Assembly (NCBI GenBank): GCA_003216295.1 | Contig: QCJB01000005.1 | Span: forward strand, 35,196 to 99,195 | DNA from: Prochlorococcus sp. AG-402-P16 | GTDB taxonomy: Bacteria; Cyanobacteriota; Cyanobacteriia; PCC-6307; Cyanobiaceae | Length of the DNA stretch: 64,000 nucleotides | Direction of reading: 5' to 3' | In this document: positions 20,312 through 27,971 of the stretch, piece after piece | Layout: each line of letters begins with the position of its first letter | How positions within the stretch are numbered: position 1 is the stretch's first letter | Notes under the pieces: generated by a model | Database searches by the model: none | Told to the model about the DNA's origin: nothing | What the model saw: the letters and a program-made list of their open reading frames with translations, nothing else | Made by a program: the position numbers and the translations under genes

Positions 20312-20839
20312 ATGCAAAAACACATATCCTGGGACCCTTCGCTAGTCAGAAAGTATGGATCATCAAACCATTTAAAGTTGTTAAATCAGTTAAGAAATGA
20401 AGTCACGAAATATCCATTAAACAAAAAGAAAGATTTAGCATTAAAAGATAAAACAAATAATTCTCAATACAAGAACAGCCAATATTCAAGTATTTCTCAA
20501 TCCCTAACCTCTTCAGAAAGTAATAGCAGCAATGATAAGAATATTAATCAGAATTTGGGTACTATTTATAAGTCAAATCACAATTCCTACACAAATGATA
20601 TCAAAATAAAATCAATAAAGGAAGCTGAATGTGAGGATTTAATTAGTTTAGATTCGACAACTAATAACAAAAACGAATCACCCACATCAAATATTAGCTT
20701 TAATAACACTAAAAATTTTAATATTCATAAAAATAATATTTCATCCGATCCTGTTAACTCAAAAGATAATAAATTAAATGATAAAATGAACGAATCATTA
20801 TCTTTTAATGATAGATTAAATAGAATTGATATGAAATAG
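20312..20839 (+). CDS. Hypothetical protein with conserved N-terminus and Ser/Asn-rich tail
   Basis: The ATG at 20312 is preferred. The frame extends upstream to 20273, but that part is a hydrophobic stretch without protein character. From there the product has 175 residues. The first 35 (SWDPSLVRKYGSSNHLKLLN) look like a short conserved helical motif seen in cyanobacterial proteins. The rest is Asn-, Ser- and Lys-rich and likely disordered. It has no strong neighbour link, lying 123 bp from the divergent peroxiredoxin gene and 92 bp before tRNA-Met. Function unknown. Confidence 0.65.
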   Translation: MQKHISWDPSLVRKYGSSNHLKLLNQLRNEVTKYPLNKKKDLALKDKTNNSQYKNSQYSSISQSLTSSESNSSNDKNINQNLGTIYKSNHNSYTNDIKIKSIKEAECEDLISLDSTTNNKNESPTSNISFNNTKNFNIHKNNISSDPVNSKDNKLNDKMNESLSFNDRLNRIDMK

Positions 20840-20930
20840 TTTATATTTGAAGATAGTAATTTGATTTATACAAAAAATATATAGAATTTAAAGTTACAAA
20901 AATAATATAACTTTTATAAAAAAAAATTAA

Positions 20931-21004
20931 TGTCAGTGGAGAGACTTGAACTCTCGACCTCAGCGTTATGAATGCTGTGCTCTAACCAGCTGAGCTACAC
21001 TGAC
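20931..21004 (-). tRNA. tRNA-Met (CAT anticodon)
   Basis: Read on the minus strand, the 5' arm GTCAGTG (21004 to 20998) pairs with CACTGAC near the 3' end (20938 to 20932) in a perfect 7-bp acceptor stem. A discriminator A is at 20931. A D-arm (GCTCAGCTGGTTAGAGC), an anticodon loop TTCATAA with anticodon CAT, a short variable loop and a T-arm containing GTTCAAG follow in order. The top anticodon-stem pair is an A-C mismatch. CAT allows elongator Met, initiator Met or lysidine-modified Ile; the acceptor stem and D-arm favour elongator Met. No CCA is encoded. A run of T lies directly behind the 3' end. Confidence 0.9.
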
Positions 21005-21608
21005 AATCAAAATGCAAGATGGAAAAAGGATTTAGCAAGCAATACTAGCTTAACTCACCTAAAGGCTTTTGATCTAATACCATCTTGTATTCATTAAATA
21101 TACTAATTCAGAGAGTTCAAAAGCGGAAGACTTGCTTGAAATATTTTTGACGGTTTAGCATTGTTTTCCACCTTATTTTAATTATTCACGGTCTTCGATC
21201 TGAATAGTTGCCTTTTTTCATTAATATTGCTAATAATTGAATGAGGGTGATCGGAACATGCAGAAGCTTCCCCAACAGTTAGCTTCGTCATCCTCAAACA
21301 ACTCCACCACTAACCATAAGCCAAATTTAAATATACACATCATATTTTTTTAATTATAAATTGATTAAAATATATTCAAAAATTACTTTCATATCTTTTT
21401 ATATAAATAAATAATTTATCTATTTGTAATTAAATTTATGAAATATTAATATTTTACTATTTAATTTATTTTTTAATAAATATATTAAATAAATAAGGCA
21501 TTAAAAAAAACTTAACTGTATTAAAAATAGCTGGTATAGTAAGTAAATCAAGATTAGGATAATATTTTCATTATCAATTTGATTAGTTTTAGATTTTAAG
21601 ATTGTTAT
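21005..21608. other. 604-bp gene-poor region next to tRNA-Met
   Basis: No ORF of convincing length is present. A 14-codon minus-strand micro-ORF starting at 21161 has an AAGGTGG ribosome-binding-like sequence 7 nt upstream. A plus-strand 31-codon frame from 21258 encodes a Ser/Asn-rich peptide of no known family. From about 21340 to 21600 the sequence is almost pure A and T. A small RNA cannot be excluded, but no recognised RNA family was seen. Confidence 0.4.
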
Positions 21609-21749
21609 TTACACTTCATCATCGTCATTCCCTACTCGAATTTCAACTCCTACGCAGGTCCCGAGAAACACTATAAACAAACCAATAATAGTTTTCCAGA
21701 CTCCTATATGTATTGAGGAGTCATCTATTTGAAAGAAATCTGGAATCAT
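21609..21749 (-). CDS. Small single-span membrane protein (46 residues)
   Basis: This ORF runs from ATG 21747-21749 to the TAA at 21609-21611. It has a polar N-terminus, one hydrophobic helix at about residues 16-34 (GVWKTIIGLFIVFLGTCVGV) and an acidic end (NDDDEV). It lies 15 bp downstream of the 68-residue gene on the same strand, so the two are probably one transcript. The helix plus Asp-rich tail recalls the 60-residue protein at 46-228, though the sequences do not align well. Function unknown. Confidence 0.55.
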   Translation of the reverse strand: MIPDFFQIDDSSIHIGVWKTIIGLFIVFLGTCVGVEIRVGNDDDEV

Positions 21750-21764
21750 TTACCAATAATACAT

Positions 21765-21971
21765 CTATTTATCCTCTTCCCAATCTTCTTCTGCTTTATC
21801 AAGAATTTCTTCAACGGTATTTTCAAAAGTTTCAGCTACAGATCGCAACATTTTTGATATTGTTTCATCAGGACAGGCTAAATCCTTTTGAATCCCCTCT
21901 GCACAGTCTTTTATGTCTTCCCATGCATCAACTAGTACTTGAGAATCAACTGGTTTCCATTCTTCAGCCAT
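21765..21971 (-). CDS. Small acidic helical protein (68 residues)
   Basis: The product is soluble, strongly acidic and helical: MAEEWKPVDSQVLVDAWEDI is followed by helices ending in EEILDKAEEDWEEDK. Two Cys residues are present. A strong Shine-Dalgarno sequence AAAGGAGG lies about 9 nt before the ATG at 21969-21971, which is rare in this window and supports the gene. It precedes the 46-residue membrane protein gene on the same strand. The family is not one I can name. Confidence 0.7.
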   Translation of the reverse strand: MAEEWKPVDSQVLVDAWEDIKDCAEGIQKDLACPDETISKMLRSVAETFENTVEEILDKAEEDWEEDK

Positions 21972-22187
21972 CTTTCAAAACCTCCTTTATTTATTTAATG
22001 AATTTCTTAACTCTTCAGGATATTAGCCATTGATTTGGTATCAGACAGTTTTTGTCGTGATCTTGCTAAAGAAATGAATTATTGTCCTGAAATAACTAAA
22101 GATAAGAATCATTCGCTGAAAAAGTAGTAATGCGATTGATGCCAGATTACTAATAACGCGTGTCAAAAGTCATAAGTAACCTTCTAT

Positions 22188-22406
22188 TCATTCGCACATA
22201 AACAGGGTAAGTGCATCGTCTGGTGTTATTTCCGTAAATGTGAATGAAGCTCGTAACAACAAAAAAGCGTAGGGGGAATTCTGAAGCTTCATCGCAATAG
22301 AATTTTTATAGACAAAAAAAGAAAGCTCAAATCGATGCAACACTCTCATGAAAAGAAATTCAAGCATTGAGAGAAAAAGCCATAATTTCTGATTTACCCA
22401 ATTCAA
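22188..22406 (-). CDS. Possible small protein, doubtful
   Basis: The 72-codon frame starts at a TTG, with later in-frame ATG codons at the positions coding MLEF, MRVL and MKLQ. The last third (SFTFTEITPDDALTLFMCE) looks more protein-like than the hydrophobic first part, so if real the gene may start at the internal MKLQNSP codon. There is no good ribosome binding site. It is isolated in a gene-poor region. I give it low weight. Confidence 0.25.
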   Translation of the reverse strand: MNWVNQKLWLFLSMLEFLFMRVLHRFELSFFVYKNSIAMKLQNSPYAFLLLRASFTFTEITPDDALTLFMCE

Positions 22407-22785
22407 AGAAGTTTCAAACCTTGAATTCTTATTTACGAATTTTGAAAAGCATCTATAACTAAGAGTAGAGATTCATTTTTCTGATCATGCTTCTACCTAA
22501 ACCAGTACGCCCAGTTGATTCTGAAAAAAAAGGAAAGTAGAATTATCGATATAATAAGAATTTAACTCTTTTTACGTTCAGATTAAAAATATTTATATAA
22601 AATCATTGGTATTACCAATGATTTTATTTTATTGAATATTTATTATTACTAACTATTAATAAAAAAAGTCATATTTATTACAGGAAATTTATTAAAATAA
22701 ATTTGTATATTGACATTCAAAATATGTTTGTCAGTGTTAATTATAGTGTAATTGACACTAGGGCTTAACTCTTTACATCTGTTTC
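22407..22785. other. 379-bp intergenic region with a perfect hairpin
   Basis: Only tiny frames (17 codons or fewer) are present. The main structure is the 15-bp perfect inverted repeat at 22597-22627, listed separately. Flanking DNA is AT-rich. Confidence 0.45.
22597..22627. terminator. Perfect 15-bp hairpin, possible bidirectional terminator
   Basis: A perfect inverted repeat with arms ATAAAATCATTGGTA and TACCAATGATTTTAT surrounds a single central T. On the plus strand it is followed by TTTATTG, and on the minus strand by TATAAATAT, so it could end transcripts from either side. No annotated gene ends nearby, which makes it an orphan signal. Confidence 0.55.
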
Positions 22786-22896
22786 ATGAAGACTGCAATT
22801 AGTAAACTTCTAAAACTAAGGTATATAGCAGAAAATTCCTTAAATAAAACTTCTGAACTTAAGCAGGTATTTGCCCAAATAGAGGCTACTATCTAA
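22786..22896 (+). CDS. Possible 36-residue protein
   Basis: The ATG at 22786 opens a 36-codon frame ending in TAA at 22894-22896. The peptide is amphipathic and helical, MKTAISKLLKLRYIAENSLN followed by KTSELKQVFAQIEATI. The composition is like that of other tiny ORFs in this stretch, but I know no relatives. No clear ribosome binding site precedes it. Confidence 0.35.
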   Translation: MKTAISKLLKLRYIAENSLNKTSELKQVFAQIEATI

Positions 22897-23310
22897 AGAG
22901 CAGAAACTCAAAAGGTTAATAAAAAAAAAGAGATTACTAAATAATACTAATGTGATCATTTGATTTATTATACATATTAATGAAATCTAGTCTTGTCTTA
23001 ATACTTAGAGGTTTTAAATCTTGACTTTTCCTTTAGCTATTTATGGGTTCCTATTTTTAGAATAATATTATGTTATCCCAGATACTGCCAATAATCAAAT
23101 TAAAATAAATGTCCTAACTAAAGAATTATTGAGTATTATTTCAGGCAATAAACATTAGTGGATTGATTTATCATATATGTTGAATTAAATTCTGTGAAAA
23201 CAAAAAAGAAATATTCCAAACAAATAAAAAAATAAATTGATTAGATTGCCATAAAAATAATTAGAACAAACAATATTCTATATCAAGATATAAAATATAT
23301 TTTAATTCTT
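22897..23310. other. 414-bp intergenic region without recognisable genes
   Basis: I see only frames of 15 codons or fewer, no RNA gene and no strong hairpin. The composition is very AT-rich. Confidence 0.45.
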
Positions 23311-23502
23311 TTAATGAGATATAAAATAATGCAGAATCAATGATAGTAAAATACCTGACCACAATCCCTTAATCCATACTAGGACAAGCATCTGGTAATT
23401 ACTCAAGCGGAAATGATTCTGAATCGCAAGTGCTGCACGCTTATCAAGCTCACGAAATGAAAAGGATTTCTTATTTTTTGTAATAAATAATTTTCTAATC
23501 AT
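23311..23502 (-). CDS. Small membrane-anchored protein (63 residues)
   Basis: The basic N-terminal half (FSFRELDKRAALAIQNHFRL) is soluble and helical. Residues about 41-61 (VLVWIKGLWSGILLSLILHY) form one membrane helix at the C-terminus, so the protein is probably tail-anchored. The clear division into a charged head and one helix supports a real gene. No Shine-Dalgarno sequence is obvious, and the neighbours give no hint of function. Confidence 0.55.
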   Translation of the reverse strand: MIRKLFITKNKKSFSFRELDKRAALAIQNHFRLSNYQMLVLVWIKGLWSGILLSLILHYFISH

Positions 23503-23859
23503 TGTTGGTATAGTTCCCTAATCTCTATGTTACCTTCTTTATGCCATAAAATATGAATTACTAATCTAATATATTGCAATCTATAGAATTTACTTATTTA
23601 TATTTTGTATGTATTTTGGCACATTTTGAAAATAGAGTATGAGAATTTTAAGTGAAAATCATTATTCCAATTAATTAACATAAACATATTATGTATAAAG
23701 CACTACTAATTTAATTTATTGAGATTGGTTTTTATCTAAAATTTATTAGCATAATCAAAAGTAAATCAAAAAAATAATTGTTTTACACTTATGACTACTT
23801 GAATTAAGAAAATACATTGTTATATTATAAATGATTTTATGAAGTAAGTTTTTTAAGGT
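23503..23859. other. 357-bp intergenic region without recognisable genes
   Basis: No ORF above about 12 codons with a plausible start, no tRNA and no conspicuous repeat was found. It separates two outward-pointing small ORFs and may hold both promoters. Confidence 0.45.
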
Positions 23860-24042
23860 ATGCATTTATTATTTAATTTGCTAGAACTTGAAGAGAAAGT
23901 TAATAACATTACAAATTATTTTACTAATAGTGTAAATATTGCTAATAATTGTAATTGTCAGCATTGCGTTGAAATCAAAAATCAATTAAATCGAGCTGAA
24001 AAAAGACAGTGTGAAATACTTAGCGAAACCTCATTAGAATGA
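23860..24042 (+). CDS. Possible small Cys-containing protein (60 residues)
   Basis: The predicted product is hydrophilic after a short hydrophobic start. It holds a Cys cluster NCNCQHC at about residues 30-36, which could bind a metal, followed by a charged helix. A purine run (AAGG) lies almost directly before the ATG, closer than a normal ribosome binding site. It has no recognised relatives. The alternative is a chance frame. Confidence 0.4.
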   Translation: MHLLFNLLELEEKVNNITNYFTNSVNIANNCNCQHCVEIKNQLNRAEKRQCEILSETSLE

Positions 24043-24075
24043 ATCAATCAACTTTTTAAATATAAATATATTGGC

Positions 24076-24330
24076 TTATAATTTTTTATTATTATATGGA
24101 ATTACAGGAATAGTTACTCTAGTACTTTTAATATAATTATTTACTTCAAGCGAATTAGTCTCAGCACTGTTCGTTTTAAGATTACTGCGATCTTCTGGCG
24201 TATCTATTTTAATCTGTTGCTTATTCGCTTCTATATTAATAAATAAAAAGTAAATAAATATAAGAAAAAGGTAAGGGAATGAATTTTTTAAATATTTAAA
24301 CACGGATAAAAAAGATTTCATATAAATCAT
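24076..24330 (-). CDS. Possible small exported protein (84 residues)
   Basis: The product has a lysine-containing N-terminus and a strongly hydrophobic stretch at about residues 18-33 (YLFLIFIYFLFINIEA), like a signal peptide or membrane anchor. A polar 45-residue tail rich in Asn, Ser and Thr follows. A second ATG at residue 4 is a likelier start. No family is recognised. It lies in the gene-poor islet and is convergent with the Cys-containing ORF (33 bp). Confidence 0.4.
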   Translation of the reverse strand: MIYMKSFLSVFKYLKNSFPYLFLIFIYFLFINIEANKQQIKIDTPEDRSNLKTNSAETNSLEVNNYIKSTRVTIPVIPYNNKKL

Positions 24331-24473
24331 ATATTTTAATAATCTAATAATTTTATTATATATTAATATGATTTTTTTTTCAAGTAGAATCCAAAGTTGT
24401 TTTAAATATTGGATATTGTAAATTGAAATAATTATAATACTGTTCCATATGCTTATATATTTTAAAAGTTTTC

Positions 24474-24509
24474 ATTATTGATAGTTCGGTTTACTGAACT
24501 ATCAGTAAT
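24474..24509 (+). terminator. 16-bp hairpin with TTTA loop
   Basis: The arms ATTATTGATAGTTCGG and CTGAACTATCAGTAAT pair over 16 positions around a TTTA loop. Two of the pairs are G-T, which would be G-U in a plus-strand RNA but C-A mismatches on the minus strand, so the plus strand seems the transcribed one. It lies 38 bp before a 27-codon ORF. It may be a 5' leader element or a terminator for an unknown upstream transcript. Confidence 0.5.
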
Positions 24510-24547
24510 GAGTTATTTGTTTATAATTATTTTTTATAGTTATTAAA

Positions 24548-24631
24548 ATGAAATCAGAAAAAATTGAAGCTGCAGAAAGACGTATTAATGAATTAAAGAC
24601 TCTCATTAAGATCTGGTCTGAAAAAAAATAA
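24548..24631 (+). CDS. Possible 27-residue helical peptide
   Basis: The ATG at 24548 opens a 27-codon frame ending in TAA at 24629-24631. The product (MKSEKIEAAERRINELKTLI, then KIWSEKK) has the heptad pattern of a short coiled coil and is rich in charged residues, unlike random AT-rich translation. A strong hairpin precedes it by 38 bp and a 68-residue ORF follows on the same strand. I judge it plausible but unproven. Confidence 0.5.
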   Translation: MKSEKIEAAERRINELKTLIKIWSEKK

Positions 24632-24681
24632 TCTCACGTTTTAATATTAATTACGTTAGGTTTACGGAATACCTAAAAAAA

Positions 24682-24888
24682 ATGCTTTCTCTTGCTACAG
24701 CACTATTTTTTCCGGACTATGGAAGTTCTGGTGTTCCATGGGATTTAGTATTATTGCATTTTTATTTTTTTGTGATTTTCATTCCTTTTCTCATTATTTA
24801 TAACGCGGCTCGAAATTCTGATTTTGAAAATCCAGATAGAGTTAAAGATCAAACCACTAGATATCCAGACTTGCATCCTCGAGCCTAA
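24682..24888 (+). CDS. Small single-span membrane protein (68 residues)
   Basis: The protein has a short N-terminus with PDYGSSGVPWDL, one hydrophobic helix at about residues 22-41 (VLLHFYFFVIFIPFLIIYNA), and a hydrophilic tail rich in Asp, Arg and Pro. The layout is that of a small inner-membrane or thylakoid protein. It follows the 27-codon ORF by 50 bp. I cannot name a family. Confidence 0.6.
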   Translation: MLSLATALFFPDYGSSGVPWDLVLLHFYFFVIFIPFLIIYNAARNSDFENPDRVKDQTTRYPDLHPRA

Positions 24889-24936
24889 ATAATATTAGCT
24901 GATTTTTCTTAAATATAAGTCTTCATAGTTTTTATA

Positions 24937-25074
24937 TCATTCCTCGATTGCTTCTATCCATTCTCTAAATTCAATATGAATTGACATTTTGTTATAACCC
25001 TCAATTTGGGTAAGTCTTTTAATTGTTGAATTAATAGTGACTTCAATACTATTTAATAATGTTTTTTTTGTCAT
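24937..25074 (-). CDS. Small protein, paralogue of the divergent 61-residue protein
   Basis: The frame runs from ATG 25072-25074 to TGA 24937-24939 and encodes 45 residues. It aligns with the plus-strand gene at 25313: IEVTINSTIKRLTQIEGYNK here against VEVMLNGSLKRLDNLKGMNR there, then EFREWIEAIEE against EYKEWLEVDEN. This similarity is the main evidence that both are real genes. The family is unknown to me; the likely fold is two short helices. The two genes are divergent, about 240 bp apart. Confidence 0.65.
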   Translation of the reverse strand: MTKKTLLNSIEVTINSTIKRLTQIEGYNKMSIHIEFREWIEAIEE

Positions 25075-25312
25075 TAAAATAAAATTTAATTTTTTCTAAT
25101 TTCCTTTTTATAAAAGTGTAATTAGTAAAAACCGTAATTTAGTCAATTTTTTAATTTTAATTAATTGAATATTTTTGTAAAAATAAATATTGATAGTTCT
25201 TATATTGTTTTATACGGATAAGGTTAAGTTAAGAAACTAATTTTGATTTTTGTAATAAATGAAACTGAAAAGTGGTTATTCTTGTTTAATAATAAAAAAA
25301 ATTACTAATTTT

Positions 25313-25498
25313 ATGTCACGAAGGCAATCAGGTGCAATACAGGCTGTTGAGGTAATGCTTAACGGATCTCTAAAACGACTTGATAATCTGAAGGGCATGA
25401 ACAGAGAAGCCCTTTACGATGAATATAAAGAATGGCTGGAGGTAGATGAAAATAATTTAATAAATGATGGAGTTTTGTACTGTAATTATCTAGGCTAA
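25313..25498 (+). CDS. Small protein, paralogue of the divergent 45-residue protein
   Basis: The preferred start is ATG 25313, giving 61 residues (MSRRQSGAIQAVEVMLNGSL onward). The frame continues upstream to 25259, but that part shows no similarity to the paralogue. The conserved part ends at EYKEWLEVDEN, and a short tail follows. The gene converges with trmL at 9 bp. The function is unknown. Confidence 0.65.
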   Translation: MSRRQSGAIQAVEVMLNGSLKRLDNLKGMNREALYDEYKEWLEVDENNLINDGVLYCNYLG

Positions 25499-25507
25499 AA
25501 AACTTAT

Positions 25508-26008
25508 TTATTTGCTTAGTAAATTTAATTGTAAACATGTTGAATAACAAACTATTCCACATGCTACGGATAAATTCAAACTTCTAACTCCGCCAGTCTT
25601 TTTTTGATTCTCACCTCCTGGCATTGGTATCCCAGCAACTATTTCACACTTACTTATTATTTTATCGGGTAATCCTGTATCCTCTCTTCCGAATAAAAGT
25701 ATATCTGTATCTTTATAAATAATATCTGAGATTAAATTATTACTTTTTTTGGTAAGAGCAATAATCCTTGAGTTGATAAATAATTTTTTATACTGTTCAA
25801 ATGATTCATATAAATGTACATCTACATCAGGCCAGTAATCCAAACCAGCTCTTTTTAAATATTTATCTTCAAAGCTAAAGCCAGTCGGCTTTATAATATC
25901 TAACGGTAAATTGAAGGCTAGGCATGATCTACCAATTGTTCCAGTATTTTGGGGAATTCTTGGTTCAAATAATGCGACTCTTGGACGAGAACTATTTAAT
26001 GAATTCAT
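25508..26008 (-). CDS. trmL: tRNA (cytidine/uridine-34-2'-O)-methyltransferase TrmL
   Basis: TrmL methylates the ribose at wobble position 34 of tRNA-Leu isoacceptors using S-adenosylmethionine. The 166-residue protein is a minimal SPOUT enzyme. It has the N-terminal FEPRIPQNTGTIGRSCLAF at about residues 14-32. The knot motifs are LLFGREDTGLP near 108-118, IPMPGGENQKKTGGVRSLN near 132-150, and SLNLSVACGIVCY. All are typical. Its start overlaps the end of cobU by 4 bp, so the two genes are coupled. Confidence 0.94.
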   Translation of the reverse strand: MNSLNSSRPRVALFEPRIPQNTGTIGRSCLAFNLPLDIIKPTGFSFEDKYLKRAGLDYWPDVDVHLYESFEQYKKLFINSRIIALTKKSNNLISDIIYKDTDILLFGREDTGLPDKIISKCEIVAGIPMPGGENQKKTGGVRSLNLSVACGIVCYSTCLQLNLLSK

Positions 26009-26562
26009 GGTATGAGATCACCATATTTATCCAAGTCAATTGCAGTCCCATTGATAGCAAGCCACCTTTTTTTTGATTGACGACTTATCAATGAGGTTAA
26101 GGTGCTATGACGTTCACGAAATAAATGACCTATTGATGTGGCAGGAACAATTCCCCAGCCAACTTCCTCAGAAACAACAACTATGCATAAATTTGCTTCT
26201 GAAAGGCAACTAAGAAATTTAATTTGGAAATTATTCCATTGCTCGTCATCTTCTATTAGGTGCTGCTCAACTAAGCCACCTAATGAATCAATTAATATTG
26301 ACTCATTTCCCACAATCGATTCAATAGCTTGGCAGATGTCTTTTGGATGCTCAATAAGCTTCCATCTATCAGGTCTTCTCTTCCTGTGAATATCTATCCT
26401 AACTTGCCAATCTGAATCATTTGGTCTTGGTTTTGATGTCGCTATGTAAGTGACGGGATCTTGCTCGGTTATTAAAAATTCAGCTAATTTACTTTTTCCA
26501 CTTTTTGTCGGTCCAGTGATTGATATGAGTCCTTTATAGTTTTTGGCTATTGGTGTGATCAT
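26005..26562 (-). CDS. cobU: Adenosylcobinamide kinase/guanylyltransferase (CobU/CobP)
   Basis: This bifunctional enzyme phosphorylates adenosylcobinamide and attaches GMP in the late steps of cobalamin synthesis. The 185-residue protein has a P-loop ITGPTKSGKSKLAE near residues 14-27. It also has the ATSKP segment near 42-46 and DIHRKRRPDRWKLIEHP near 56-72. VVVSEEVGWGIVPAT is near 127-141, with the family's Glu-Val-Gly-x-Gly-x-x-P pattern. It precedes trmL with a 4-bp overlap. cobN elsewhere in the window belongs to the same pathway. Confidence 0.93.
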   Translation of the reverse strand: MITPIAKNYKGLISITGPTKSGKSKLAEFLITEQDPVTYIATSKPRPNDSDWQVRIDIHRKRRPDRWKLIEHPKDICQAIESIVGNESILIDSLGGLVEQHLIEDDEQWNNFQIKFLSCLSEANLCIVVVSEEVGWGIVPATSIGHLFRERHSTLTSLISRQSKKRWLAINGTAIDLDKYGDLIP

Positions 26563-26697
26563 ATTCTGGGCTATTGGATAAATCTATTAATAGTGTTTTT
26601 TTATATATTATATCGATATAGCTTCAAAATTAAAGGTATGCATTGATATGTATAATAAAGAATCAATATATTTATTTAAAGTTGATTGAATAGATAA

Positions 26698-27315
26698 ATG
26701 TATAAAATTTCTAGCTTGGTTATAATATTTGGATCTTTTTTATTAATTTTATCAATTATAAATATTGTTAATGCTAATCAAGTGAATCCAACTTTAGTTA
26801 GAGCAGAGACAATATCTGGTATGGCTTCAATAGCTTTAATAACTATTGGTTATCTCTGGACTGAAATTAACCCTATACAACCTTCTAAGGCTAACTTGGA
26901 TGGAAAGGAGGGTTTCGAACTTTGTAAGAATTTAACAGACGATCAAAGAAATGAATTAGCCTGGGGAAGCAAGCAAATACTTACTGCAACAGCAGCTAGT
27001 ACAGTATTAATATATTGGGATAATAAAGTAATACTTAGAAGAGGCTTGATTTCTGAAAAAATATTTGAACCTGGAGAAATATGTAAAAGATCAATTGATC
27101 AAAACCGATTAATCTCATTAGTTAATACTGAATTATTTCCGGGAAGACATGAGTTTGATGGCGTTTTAAATAATTTACCAGCAGTGATTGTTTATCCTCT
27201 TAAAAATAGAGGCCTCACAATAGTTGGAGGTTGGTCAAAGAGATCGTTTACTAATTCAGATGAAAAATGGATATCAGGATGGTCTGATAAGTTATACGTA
27301 CTACTCAGTAAGTAG
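26698..27315 (+). CDS. CCB2/CCB4-type cofactor assembly protein of cytochrome b6f
   Basis: CCB factors attach heme c-n (c-i) covalently to cytochrome b6 on the stromal or cytoplasmic side of the thylakoid. The 205-residue protein has two N-terminal hydrophobic segments at about residues 5-25 and 38-55. A soluble domain follows with features such as LAWGSKQILTATAASTVLIYWD near 81-103 and GGWSKRSFTNSDEKWI. I recognise this layout as the CCB2/CCB4 (DUF2930) family. Its end overlaps the end of the convergent LptC-like gene by 15 bp. Confidence 0.85.
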   Translation: MYKISSLVIIFGSFLLILSIINIVNANQVNPTLVRAETISGMASIALITIGYLWTEINPIQPSKANLDGKEGFELCKNLTDDQRNELAWGSKQILTATAASTVLIYWDNKVILRRGLISEKIFEPGEICKRSIDQNRLISLVNTELFPGRHEFDGVLNNLPAVIVYPLKNRGLTIVGGWSKRSFTNSDEKWISGWSDKLYVLLSK

Positions 27316-27960
27316 GAAGTTAATAGTAGTTTCCACCTGTTTCTCATTAGATGTAAATAATAAAGTATTATCTTTTTTAAACCATTTTGCAAAGTCAGAT
27401 TTAATTTCAACGTGATATTCCTCTTCACCTTTTGAATTATATATATATCTATTGAATTCACTATTGTCGATTTTAAGTAGGCTTGAATCAATATTATACA
27501 ATCCATTAGTTGCCTTTATTCTAGTATTATCAAAATTAATATTAACTGGATTATTTATATCAATAATAGAGTTATTTAAATTCCAATCAAAAGAATCAGT
27601 AGTGATATAGTAATCCTGGTTGTCAAGAAATGATATGTTTACACTATTAAAAACTCTAATGGAATTAGTTAAATTGTTGAGAGTTGAATTGCCAGACTTA
27701 ACTTTAAAGTCTTGACCATTTTTATTAAGTAATTCAATTGAGCTTTCAAATATATCAATATCATTCAATGTTGGGTCAATTATGGCTTTAGGACTAGTGA
27801 TTCTTACGCTGGTTTGATTATTAGGATTTTCTTGAAGTAGTTCAAAATCATTAATGTAGCTTTTATTATCTATCTGGGTAGATGATTTATTTGATTTTTG
27901 ACACCCAAATAGAGGGCATGTAGTAATTAATAGCAGAAAATAAATCGGTAAATACTTCAC
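27301..27960 (-). CDS. LptC-like lipoprotein
   Basis: The 219-residue protein starts with a signal peptide and lipobox (TTCPLFGCQKS), with the lipidated Cys near residue 20, so it is a membrane-anchored lipoprotein. The remainder is beta-rich. Repeating segments such as SPKAIIDPTLNDIDIFESSI and TNGLYNIDSSLLKID are of the kind found in LptC, the periplasmic bridge of the LPS transport machine. It lies 11 bp downstream of metG on the same strand. The LptC call rests on pattern and length; a structural comparison would settle it. Confidence 0.72.
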   Translation of the reverse strand: MKYLPIYFLLLITTCPLFGCQKSNKSSTQIDNKSYINDFELLQENPNNQTSVRITSPKAIIDPTLNDIDIFESSIELLNKNGQDFKVKSGNSTLNNLTNSIRVFNSVNISFLDNQDYYITTDSFDWNLNNSIIDINNPVNINFDNTRIKATNGLYNIDSSLLKIDNSEFNRYIYNSKGEEEYHVEIKSDFAKWFKKDNTLLFTSNEKQVETTINFLLTE

Positions 27961-27971
27961 TAGACAGAATT

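Noticed and set aside
20931..21300. tRNA-Met as attachment site of an integrated element
   Set aside because: The gene-poor islet lies on the 5' side of the tRNA rather than its 3' end. No duplicate of the tRNA end and no integrase gene were found.
21713..22033. Plus-strand 106-codon ORF across the acidic small gene
   Set aside because: It is antisense to the gene with a strong Shine-Dalgarno sequence; its Leu- and Phe-rich product is a typical shadow of an acidic helical protein.
22039..22140. Short plus-strand frame containing VSDSFCRDLAKEM
   Set aside because: The frame has only a weak TTG start, is about 30 codons long and has no ribosome binding site; it may be a gene remnant, but this cannot be supported.
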